From positions 1-5,364 of the forward strand of contig DATFDL010000495.1 in the NCBI GenBank assembly GCA_035252155.1: 5,364 bases of DNA, in the 5' to 3' direction. This document shows positions 1 to 5,364 of the stretch, piece after piece. Numbering within the stretch: the stretch's first letter is position 1; every line of letters begins with the position of its first letter. The stretch is from JAICLL01 sp035252155. Lineage in GTDB: Bacteria > Planctomycetota > Planctomycetia > Pirellulales > JAICIG01. Both the position numbers and the translations under genes were made by a program. The notes beneath the pieces are model-generated. The model had not been told where the DNA came from. It saw nothing but the letters and a program-made list of their open reading frames with translations, and did no database searches.

Positions 1-835
1 CGTGCGTCCAGGTTTCGCCGGGCGTCAGCTTGAGCGGAATGACATCGACCACGTTGTCGTCCAGATCGATCTCCAGGCGGCATTCGACCGGCTCTTCGCC
101 GGCGTTGACCACTTCGGCCAAAATCTCATAGCCGATCGGGTCGAGCAGGCTGCGGCGGACCTGAAACCGCGTCAGGCCGACATTGGCCGTCCGCCCGCCG
201 ACCACCACCAGCTCGACGTCGTCGGCCTCGGCCAGTTTGTCGGCGGCCTCGAAACAGCCATCGGTCAGCACAATCACGCGGCCGTTCTTGCCGTCTGCGA
301 TCAATCGCCGCGCCAACTCGACGGCCTGGTCGACGTGCGTGGGGCCGTCGGCCGGCTTGATGCTGTCGAGGGCTTGTCGCAACGTGCGTTGATGCCCGGC
401 CAGGCCGCAGACCACTTGCGGCTGTGTGCCGGCGGCGACGATGGCCATTTCGTCGTGGAACCGCAAGCCGTCGATGTATCGGCGGGCCAACATCCGGGCG
501 TGCTCGAATCGGCTGGGCGATACGTCGTCGGCCCGCATGCTGGCCGAATTGTCGAGCACCAGCACCAGCCGCCGGGCGTCGGTCACTTCCCAGTTGAAAT
601 ATGGCTCGGCCAACGCCAGCACCAGCAACAGCAAGAGCGCCAACTGCACCAGCAGCGAGAGCAAATGCCGCAGCCGCTGCCAGATCGAGCGCGGCTGCTT
701 CTCTTCAAAAATCTGTTGCCAGAAGAGCACCGTCGACACCGGCACGCGCCGCAACCGGATCTTCAGGATATAGAAGATCACGATCGGAATGGCCAGCAGC
801 AGCCAGCCCAGCGCGGTCGGTGTGGCGATGTGCAC
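1..835 (-). CDS. BatA-like VWA-domain membrane protein (N-terminal 278 codons, 3' end outside window)
   Basis: Reading the minus strand from GTG at 835 gives an uninterrupted 278-codon frame that leaves the window at base 1. Residues about 8-27 and 57-76 are hydrophobic membrane segments. They flank the conserved linker RVPVSTVLFWQQIFEEK (30-46), which is the signature of the BatA N-terminal domain. A von Willebrand factor A domain follows: the MIDAS metal site is intact, with D95, S97 and S99 in 'LDNSAS', T166 in 'GPTHVD', and D192 in 'LTDG'. From about 215 a beta-rich segment begins (LTRFQVRRSLLDPIGYEI) that is cut by the edge. The start is supported by GGGAGG at 843-848, 7 nt upstream, and by the one-base overlap with the preceding GH32 stop (TAGTG). 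BatA-family proteins are membrane-bound VWA proteins, often encoded beside MoxR ATPase and DUF58 genes; their exact role is poorly defined. Family assignment is firm; function is not. Confidence 0.93.
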   Translation of the reverse strand, partial: MHIATPTALGWLLLAIPIVIFYILKIRLRRVPVSTVLFWQQIFEEKQPRSIWQRLRHLLSLLVQLALLLLLVLALAEPYFNWEVTDARRLVLVLDNSASMRADDVSPSRFEHARMLARRYIDGLRFHDEMAIVAAGTQPQVVCGLAGHQRTLRQALDSIKPADGPTHVDQAVELARRLIADGKNGRVIVLTDGCFEAADKLAEADDVELVVVGGRTANVGLTRFQVRRSLLDPIGYEILAEVVNAGEEPVECRLEIDLDDNVVDVIPLKLTPGETWTH

Positions 836-2985
836 TAATCAACCTCCCAAATCGAACGCAATTCGTGGACGTCGAAACGAACGAGCCGCCCCACGCCGCC
901 CTCGGCGGATATACCCAACGACGCGTTCGCGGCATCGACCAACACGGGCATCGGTATGTAGGTCAGCCCGTCGGCGGCGAAGACTTCGACCGAGGTCCTA
1001 TCGAGCAGCACGATCCAACGCTGCCGATCCTTGACCAGTGGGGCGGGGGCGCGGTGACCGTTGACGGCGATCTCTTGTTTGGCGCAGTCGTAGAGCACCG
1101 GCACGCCGCGGACGTTCAACGCGATCTGCTTGGCGTCACCCGGCTCGAACTCGACCCGCAATTCCAACGGGCCGGCGATCGAGAGCTCGGATAAGGCATT
1201 CTTGCCCGGTGCGATCGGTTGAGCCGCGATAGAATGCGACTTGCCGCGCAACTGTTCCAGCTCGCGGACCGGCTGCCAAGCCATGCGGACACCCTCGGGC
1301 GTCTCACGCAGCGATAATTCCAGCGGCACGCTCATCGCCTGGTTGAACGGCATGCCGGGCGACGGCGCTTGCAGCCAGCCGATCTGAATCCGCCGGCCAT
1401 CGTCGGCGGGCATGTCGCTGAATGTCTGCGCGGCGTAAAAGCCCCGGCCGCGATGGCCCGGCAGCTTGGGCGTTTCGGGCGTGAACTTCCGCCCGTCAAA
1501 CGTGCCGAGCATGTATTCGCTGCTGGCGGCCGTCAGCACCCACTTGCACTCGGCCGTTTCGCCCACGCGCAGCTCGAACAGATCGGGACACTCAAAAAAC
1601 GGCTCGACGGCCGACTGCGATGTCCACTGTTTCAGATCGGGCGAGGTGAAGAATTCGATGGTCGGCTTTTCGCCGCGCTGCACGTAAAGCACCATCACCC
1701 ATTGCCGGCTCGGCTCGTGCCAGAGGACTTTCGGGTCGCGGTTGCCGGGCGTGAGCTGCTCGAGCACCGGGTTGCCCGTGTACTTACTAAATGTGCGGCC
1801 TCGGTCGGTCGAATAGGCCAGGCACTGCACCGTCGGGTCGCCGGCCGCCGTATAAATGAGCACCAGCGGCGGCTTGCCGTCGCGGCCAAAGCCGCTGGTG
1901 TCTTGCCAATCGACGACCGCGCTGCCCGAAAACATGGGACCCAGGGCATCGGGATAGAGTGCTTCGCCCAACTCCTTCCATTGCAGCAGATCACGGCTGA
2001 CGGCGTGGCCCCAGTGCATGTTGCCCCAATCCCAGCCGTAGGGATTGTGCTGGAAGAAAAGATGGTATTCGCCGTCGAAGAACACCAGGCCGTTGGGGTC
2101 GTTCAACCAGCCGCGGCGGGCCGAGAAATGAAACTGAGGTCGCAACGGTTCGCGGTAAAGTTCATCGGCGGCCTCAAACGAATCAGCTTGTCTCAGCGAA
2201 GCCAGCGCCGTCGAACCGTCGCGTAACCGATCGACGCGCACGGTGAGCGGCTGCCCCTGCCACGCCGCGATGTCAAGCACGGCCCACCAGTCGGGCTGGC
2301 CATCGGCCAGTTCGATCTCGAAAGTGCGTTCGGTACGCCCGGCCACGTCGACCTCCATGCGATGTTTGCGAGCGCCGCGCCGGACAGGAATCTGCAGATA
2401 CTTGCGTTCGGCCCGCAGCGTGCGTTCGGCATCGCGCAGCAGCGAGGCGGGCCTAGTGTCGGTGAAGACGATTTGATCGACGTTGATGTGTCCCCAGCCG
2501 CCGGTGGCATCGTCGACAATCTGCAAGCGAGCGGGCTTGCCTGTTAGCTCCGAGACATCCCACGAGGCCGATTCAAGTGCGTCGCTGCCGCCTGCGGCCA
2601 GGTTCGATCCCGTGGCGGCGCGCGCGACGCGCCCGTCAATGAGCAGATTCATGCACGTCTTGCCTTCGTATCCGCCGCCGCCGATAAGAAACGCAATGTA
2701 TTTGCGTTCGATCGTAAACTCGGGCGACGTGAGCGTGCCGGTCGAGGCATCGCCGCCCGTGTAACTATTGACCAGCCGTTTGCCCTGGAAGCCGCTGACC
2801 GGCATCTGATTGGGCAGTGTGCCCGCGGCAGGCCCCGCGCCAAATGCGGCGCCGGTGGCCACCCAGCCGCCGTAATCGGCGCTTTCAAAATCGGCGAAGA
2901 CAATGTCATCAGATGCGCCGGCCGAAAGCGGCGCGCACACCCAAACACAAACCCGAAGCGCAAGCGAGGCGATTCCGTATTTCAC
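835..2985 (-). CDS. Secreted GH32 fructan hydrolase (levanase / beta-fructosidase type), 716 aa
   Basis: Family GH32 enzymes hydrolyse beta-fructosyl linkages in levan, inulin or sucrose with retention of configuration. The start chosen is GTG at 2985: GAGG lies 8 nt upstream, and translation opens with a signal peptide (residues 1-24, cleavage near SAGA|SDD). The frame stays open to an ATG at 3099, but that extension reads through a palindromic repeat and lacks a ribosome site. Domains: a beta-sandwich module (25-177, with LIGGGGYEGKTCMNLLIDG and GGWGHINVDQIVF); a DUF4980-like module (about 182-280, QPDWWAVLDIAAW); the five-bladed propeller (about 282-550); and a C-terminal GH32 sandwich (551-712, LLDRTSVEVFAADG). 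All three catalytic carboxylates are present: nucleophile D296 in WLNDPNG, D417 in the RDP motif, and acid/base E465 in the EC motif. It is probably exported and fructan-degrading; endo versus exo action and substrate cannot be told from sequence alone. It is translationally coupled to the downstream VWA gene. Confidence 0.95.
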   Translation of the reverse strand: MKYGIASLALRVCVWVCAPLSAGASDDIVFADFESADYGGWVATGAAFGAGPAAGTLPNQMPVSGFQGKRLVNSYTGGDASTGTLTSPEFTIERKYIAFLIGGGGYEGKTCMNLLIDGRVARAATGSNLAAGGSDALESASWDVSELTGKPARLQIVDDATGGWGHINVDQIVFTDTRPASLLRDAERTLRAERKYLQIPVRRGARKHRMEVDVAGRTERTFEIELADGQPDWWAVLDIAAWQGQPLTVRVDRLRDGSTALASLRQADSFEAADELYREPLRPQFHFSARRGWLNDPNGLVFFDGEYHLFFQHNPYGWDWGNMHWGHAVSRDLLQWKELGEALYPDALGPMFSGSAVVDWQDTSGFGRDGKPPLVLIYTAAGDPTVQCLAYSTDRGRTFSKYTGNPVLEQLTPGNRDPKVLWHEPSRQWVMVLYVQRGEKPTIEFFTSPDLKQWTSQSAVEPFFECPDLFELRVGETAECKWVLTAASSEYMLGTFDGRKFTPETPKLPGHRGRGFYAAQTFSDMPADDGRRIQIGWLQAPSPGMPFNQAMSVPLELSLRETPEGVRMAWQPVRELEQLRGKSHSIAAQPIAPGKNALSELSIAGPLELRVEFEPGDAKQIALNVRGVPVLYDCAKQEIAVNGHRAPAPLVKDRQRWIVLLDRTSVEVFAADGLTYIPMPVLVDAANASLGISAEGGVGRLVRFDVHELRSIWEVD
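843..848 (-). promoter_or_regulatory. Ribosome binding site of the VWA gene
   Basis: On the minus strand GGGAGG lies 7 nt before the GTG at 835, inside the last codons of the GH32 gene. Together with the TAGTG stop/start overlap, it decides the non-ATG start and suggests translational coupling. Confidence 0.75.
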
Positions 2986-3004
2986 TGTGTTTTCCTCGCT
3001 TGCG
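2959..3004 (-). promoter_or_regulatory. Inverted repeat enclosing the GH32 start and ribosome binding site
   Basis: An 11-bp perfect inverted repeat: CGCAAGCGAGG at 2959-2969 and its complement CCTCGCTTGCG at 2994-3004, separated by 24 nt. In the minus-strand transcript the 5' arm contains the GAGG ribosome site (2994-2997), and the loop contains the GTG start (2985-2983). Folding would therefore hide the ribosome site and place the start codon in the loop. The repeat is directly visible; a regulatory role is inference. It may instead be two copies of a short dispersed repeat that happen to sit in opposite orientation. Confidence 0.5.
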
Positions 3005-3024
3005 TTTTTTGATGTTGCGCTTTC

Positions 3025-3053
3025 GACCCCATCGAGCTTGTCTCGATGGTGAA
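3025..3053 (+). repeat. Palindromic element copy 1
   Basis: The stem is CCATCGAG / CTCGATGG around the loop CTTGT. Relative to copy 2 one base pair is swapped from C-G to G-C, so pairing is preserved. Confidence 0.8.
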
Positions 3054-3091
3054 GAAGATGGTGTGCTAGCCGCAAATTCCGGCGTTTCCAC

Positions 3092-3120
3092 GACCCCATC
3101 CAGCTTGTCTGGATGGTGAA
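3092..3120 (+). repeat. Palindromic element copy 2
   Basis: The stem is CCATCCAG / CTGGATGG around CTTGT, perfect over 8 bp. With copy 3 it forms a 29-bp exact inverted repeat separated by 39 bp. Confidence 0.85.
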
Positions 3121-3159
3121 GGAGATCTTCGGCAGCCGGTGCTCTCCAGCGAGATCTGA

Positions 3160-3188
3160 TTCACCATCCAGACAAGCTGGATGGGGTC
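3160..3188 (-). repeat. Palindromic element copy 3 (inverted)
   Basis: Exact reverse complement of copy 2 over all 29 bases. On the plus strand the loop reads ACAAG. Confidence 0.85.
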
Positions 3189-3229
3189 TTTTGGCGGTTT
3201 TCGCGGTGTTTTTTTAGCTCACCATCTCG

Positions 3230-3260
3230 TTCACCAATCCGCACAAGGCGGATGGGGTTC
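3230..3260 (-). repeat. Palindromic element copy 4 (inverted, diverged)
   Basis: The plus-strand stem is CCAATCCGC / GCGGATGG around ACAAG, with one bulged A. Relative to copies 2 and 3, the two loop-proximal base pairs are both changed with pairing kept. Confidence 0.75.
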
Positions 3261-3387
3261 TAAACGCGCAACACCAAAACTTGCGATTCGGGTTGGTATG
3301 GATTCAGTGGTGGCTGGGGCAGTGCCTTGGCGATGCCCGGCGCACCGCGAGTTTTAGCTTAGACGATCGAGCGGCGAGAAGAAACCG

Positions 3388-3416
3388 GTTACATCCATCA
3401 TTCCGCGCGGTACAAT
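3388..3416 (+). promoter_or_regulatory. Probable sigma70-type promoter for the LRR gene
   Basis: GTTACA (3388-3393, four of six matches to TTGACA) is followed by a 17-bp spacer and TACAAT (3411-3416, five of six matches to TATAAT). Transcription would start near 3423, giving a leader of about 40 nt before the ATG at 3462. It is the best promoter-like pair I saw in the intergenic region; no expression evidence is available. Confidence 0.5.
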
Positions 3417-3461
3417 CAGTTTCCGGCTTGGCTCGCCGTTGCGCGGGGGAGCATTTCGTTT

Positions 3462-5090
3462 ATGCGTTTCAGATTCGCCGCATGCTGGCATTATTGCCCT
3501 CGCGTGTTGACGCTCATCGTGCTGGCCGCCATTGCGGCGGCGATTGTGGTCGCCAATTTAAGCAATGATGTTCGGGCACGCTCGGTGCCATTCACGGGGG
3601 ACTCACTCACTAATCTGAAATTTGACGTTAGCGGTCCCGTTGACCATCGCCTGACGTTTGGTACTTGGAATATCTCGTATGGCTGGCCGTTGCTTTGGCG
3701 GCAGTACGTTGTCGCCATCGGCTATGGCGGGCAAGTAGTTGCTGAGCTCTCGAGTAAGAGCCGTTTGGCGGGGAATGTGGCGATGTGGCTGGTCATGTTG
3801 GCCGCGCCCGCGGCGGCTTGCGAGTGGCTGCTGCGCCGCTATCGACTGCGGCTCCGTTGGAGTCTTCGCACGATGCTGGCCGTGGTAGGGCTAATTGCCG
3901 CCTTTTGTGCATGGTACGTGGTTGCCCGCGACCGCGCCAATGTCGAAGATCCGCTCATCACTGCCATCGAGGCGCGGCACGGAAGCGTCTGGCTCGAGCG
4001 CTGGGGGCCGGAATGGCTCGATGTGGTCGGGGCCGACCGTTTGCGCCGACGCATCATCGGCGCGCAGTTGGGCAACGTCGATAAAAAAGTCGAAGACCTG
4101 CTCGAGCGGCTGGCGCGGCGCGACAACTTACAATATCTCATCCTTAACGTGCGTTGCCTGAACCCGCGCATGGCGGCCGCTTTGGCCGACATGCGGCAAT
4201 TACGGACGTTTCACCTCACAGTCGATGACCCGACTCCCGAGATCGGATCTCGCCTATCCGACGCGCTGGCGCAGAAGCCGCGACTGCGGACGTTGAGCCT
4301 CTGCAACCTGAATCCTTGGAATAACGGGAATGACCAACGGATGTCGCACGAAATCCTGGCGGCCGTAGCGAATGCAACGCGACTTGAATCGCTCTATCTG
4401 AGCGATATGGCAATCGACGGCGAGGACTTGGCATGCCTGGGCGCTTTGCCGAACCTCAAATTTCTCAACTTGGCCGACATTTCCATCGCCGCTGATTTTG
4501 ACCGATCGGATTTAGGCGCGCCGCTTCTTAGCCGCCTGCCGACGCTCTCGCGACTCGAGGAGCTCGATTTGTATCGATCGGAAGTCGGCGACGGTGATCT
4601 TCGCCACTTGAACGCGCTGTCGCGGTTGAGGTCGCTTAGCCTGATCGAAGCGGCTGTCACCAACGTCGGTTTGGCAGAGTTAGCGTCACTAGAATCTCTG
4701 GAGGAGCTTACGATCGGTGGCGATAACGTAACGGCTGCGGACCTTGAATCGTTGCGCACGGTGAGCCATCTGAATACGTTGCACATCGGATGGTTTAAGG
4801 GGAAATGCTCACCGGGAACCAGTCTTCGCCCCGACCAACTAGCATCGCTACCGGACGAGGAATTCGACGACTGGTTGCGCGCGTTGGAAGCGTTGCGGCA
4901 CGCTAAACCCTCCCTTGTCATCGACGGCGGTGACGATACGCCCCCCTTGACAGCACGAATGATAGGTCAGCGGGCGGAATCGCTGATTCCGCCGCAATAT
5001 GAACTTCCCAATCGCGGCCCATTCAGGGGCTGGCTTAAGCTGTGGATGGAGCAAAAAGCAAAGAGACAAACCGGGGGCGGCTTGCCATGA
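3462..5090 (+). CDS. Membrane-anchored leucine-rich-repeat protein, 542 aa
   Basis: Three hydrophobic segments lie at about 14-32, 103-121 and 136-154. The basic hinge between the second and third (RRYRLRLRWSLR, 124-136) suggests a cytoplasmic turn, which would place the region between the first two segments and the large C-terminal part outside the cytoplasm. The RWSLRTML...AFCAW segment is a pattern I associate with planctomycete membrane proteins. Leucine-rich repeats of the form LxxLxL recur near residues 223, 247, 275, 308, 332, 365, 389, 413 and 437, for example LEELDLYRSEVGDGDLRHL and LRSLSLIEAAVTNVGLAEL. This makes a curved protein-interaction surface; no enzyme motif is seen. The C-terminus (about 455-542) is non-repeat and polar. 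The start ATG follows GGGGGAG at 3445-3451 (spacing 10) and the promoter-like pair. The partner and role are unknown. The gene is divergent from the GH32/VWA unit. Confidence 0.92.
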   Translation: MRFRFAACWHYCPRVLTLIVLAAIAAAIVVANLSNDVRARSVPFTGDSLTNLKFDVSGPVDHRLTFGTWNISYGWPLLWRQYVVAIGYGGQVVAELSSKSRLAGNVAMWLVMLAAPAAACEWLLRRYRLRLRWSLRTMLAVVGLIAAFCAWYVVARDRANVEDPLITAIEARHGSVWLERWGPEWLDVVGADRLRRRIIGAQLGNVDKKVEDLLERLARRDNLQYLILNVRCLNPRMAAALADMRQLRTFHLTVDDPTPEIGSRLSDALAQKPRLRTLSLCNLNPWNNGNDQRMSHEILAAVANATRLESLYLSDMAIDGEDLACLGALPNLKFLNLADISIAADFDRSDLGAPLLSRLPTLSRLEELDLYRSEVGDGDLRHLNALSRLRSLSLIEAAVTNVGLAELASLESLEELTIGGDNVTAADLESLRTVSHLNTLHIGWFKGKCSPGTSLRPDQLASLPDEEFDDWLRALEALRHAKPSLVIDGGDDTPPLTARMIGQRAESLIPPQYELPNRGPFRGWLKLWMEQKAKRQTGGGLP

Positions 5091-5197
5091 AACAGTCGCT
5101 CAGCCTGCCAGGTCCTAAGTCGATTGTGGTCCTAACCGGGTTTGACGTTCAAAAACGGCGATGGCCTCTGATTGGTTTTGGCGAACAAAACGGGTAA
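5087..5197 (+). CDS. Possible 36-aa reading frame overlapping the LRR stop (doubtful)
   Basis: ATG at 5087 overlaps the LRR stop as ATGA and has GGGGGCGG at 5073-5080, 6 nt upstream. That is the usual layout of a coupled gene. The frame ends at TAA 5195-5197. The product is 36 residues with no recognised motif or membrane segment. Its last third lies in the first unit of a direct repeat, so it may be chance or the remnant of a longer gene. Confidence 0.2.
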   Translation: MKQSLSLPGPKSIVVLTGFDVQKRRWPLIGFGEQNG

Positions 5198-5221
5198 CGG
5201 CCTCTGATCGGTTTTGGCATT
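5152..5221. repeat. Imperfect direct repeat, two units with a 36-nt core period
   Basis: The 20-nt core GGCCTCTGAT(T/C)GGTTTTGGC occurs at 5163-5182 and 5199-5218 with one mismatch. Each core is preceded by AAAACGG, and a third AAAACGG follows at 5224-5230 without a further core. This is a short tandem duplication in non-coding DNA downstream of the LRR gene. Confidence 0.75.
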
Positions 5222-5245
5222 AAAAAACGGCCGCGAACTGACGCC

Positions 5246-5284
5246 ACCGTCCGGGCTTGCCCCGGCGGAGCGGTGATTGACCGC
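5246..5284. repeat. Pair of small hairpins
   Basis: CCGGG-CTTGC-CCCGG (5251-5265) lies inside an outer ACCG/CGGT pairing (5246-5249 with 5271-5274). GCGGT-GATTG-ACCGC (5270-5284) overlaps and competes with that outer pairing. They could be a REP-like element or transcript 3'-end structure; no T-run follows, so a classical intrinsic terminator is not supported. Confidence 0.4.
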
Positions 5285-5313
5285 TAGAATGGCAAACCGC
5301 CTCTCTACTACCC

Positions 5314-5364
5314 GCTTTTCGCGTTGCGTCCGCCGCCGAAGGCGGCGGACGCAACGCGAAAAGC
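5314..5364. repeat. Perfect 24-bp inverted repeat with 3-nt loop at the window end
   Basis: The left arm 5314-5337 begins GCTTTTCGCG and ends CCGCCGCC. The right arm 5341-5364 is its exact reverse complement; the loop is GAA. The arm ends precisely at the last base, so it may extend further. It could be a very strong hairpin, such as a 3'-end or terminator structure after the LRR gene, or a fold-back at an assembly end. Confidence 0.9.

Larger units (their letters stand above)
3025..3260. repeat. Array of four regularly spaced palindromic elements
   Basis: Four copies of an element of about 29 bp, with consensus GACC-CCATCCAG-CTTGT-CTGGATGG-TGAA, begin at 3025, 3092, 3160 and 3230 (steps of 67, 68 and 70 bp). 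Copies 1 and 2 read on the plus strand. Copies 3 and 4 are inverted; copy 3 is the exact reverse complement of copy 2. Each core is an 8-bp hairpin with a 5-nt loop. Stem bases differ between copies but pairing is kept, apart from one bulged A in copy 4. After each GGTGAA a short flank (two variable bases, then AGAT) is also shared; in copies 1 and 4 it continues as GGTG, one base, then GCTA. This resembles a REP/BIME-type interspersed palindrome cluster or a structured RNA; no protein-coding role is evident. Confidence 0.85.

Noticed and set aside
2..838. A 278-codon plus-strand open frame across the left edge
   Set aside because: It is antisense to the BatA-like VWA gene, is rich in H, Q and R as expected of a GC-rich shadow, and shows no domain; the minus strand has membrane segments and an intact MIDAS site.
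1369..2226. A 285-codon plus-strand open frame
   Set aside because: It lies wholly opposite the GH32 catalytic domain, whose catalytic motifs are all intact on the minus strand.
2986..3099. N-terminal extension of GH32 to the ATG at 3099
   Set aside because: It reads through a palindromic repeat, lacks a ribosome site, and would put 38 polar residues before a recognisable signal peptide.
3160..3215. Copy 3 hairpin plus the following T-rich stretch as an intrinsic terminator
   Set aside because: The hairpin is followed by only TCTTTT, the T7 run is more than 20 nt away, and no plus-strand gene ends upstream.
3025..3260. CRISPR array, suggested by regular spacing of 67-70 bp and palindromic repeats
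   Set aside because: Half the copies are inverted, the repeats are not identical, the flanks are partly conserved rather than unique, and no cas gene is visible.
3281..3568. A 95-codon plus-strand frame upstream of and overlapping the LRR gene
   Set aside because: It spans the promoter-like pair and overlaps the LRR start in another frame, with no ribosome site or recognisable protein features.

Overview
The window looks like a high-GC Planctomycetota genome, probably Pirellulales-like. I infer this from three things: a BatA-type von Willebrand factor A protein, a secreted multidomain GH32 fructan hydrolase, and a membrane-anchored leucine-rich-repeat protein carrying the 'RWSLRTML...' membrane motif common in that group. 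The intergenic DNA is rich in small palindromic repeats, which fits. No rRNA, tRNA, transposase or true CRISPR is visible. The taxonomic call rests on family resemblance, not a search.

Left part (1-2985, minus strand): a two-gene unit read leftwards. A secreted GH32 beta-fructosidase/levanase (716 aa, GTG start at 2985) is followed by a BatA-like VWA membrane protein. The VWA gene's GTG start shares one base with the GH32 stop codon (TAGTG) and has a good ribosome binding site inside the GH32 3' end. It runs off the left edge, so only its first 278 codons are seen. It is easily missed because it starts with GTG, is incomplete, and has a long open antisense frame opposite it.

Middle (2986-3461): the divergent intergenic region. 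It holds an 11-bp inverted repeat that encloses the GH32 start and could sequester its ribosome binding site. It also holds four copies of a palindromic element (3025-3260), spaced 67-70 bp start to start. The first two copies lie in one orientation and the last two in the other, with compensatory stem changes around an invariant CTTGT loop. A plausible sigma70-type promoter (GTTACA-17-TACAAT) follows and points right.

Right part (3462-5090, plus strand): a 542-aa protein with three predicted membrane segments and about nine leucine-rich repeats. After it come about 270 bp without a confident gene. This stretch contains a 36-codon ATGA-overlapping reading frame of doubtful reality, a 36-nt-period direct repeat, small CTTG-loop hairpins, and a perfect 24-bp inverted repeat ending exactly at the last base.

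Taken together, the genes suggest a cell-envelope setting: secreted polysaccharide degradation, a membrane VWA protein and a probable periplasmic LRR protein. No functional link between the divergent units is shown. The most unusual item is the covarying four-hairpin array.
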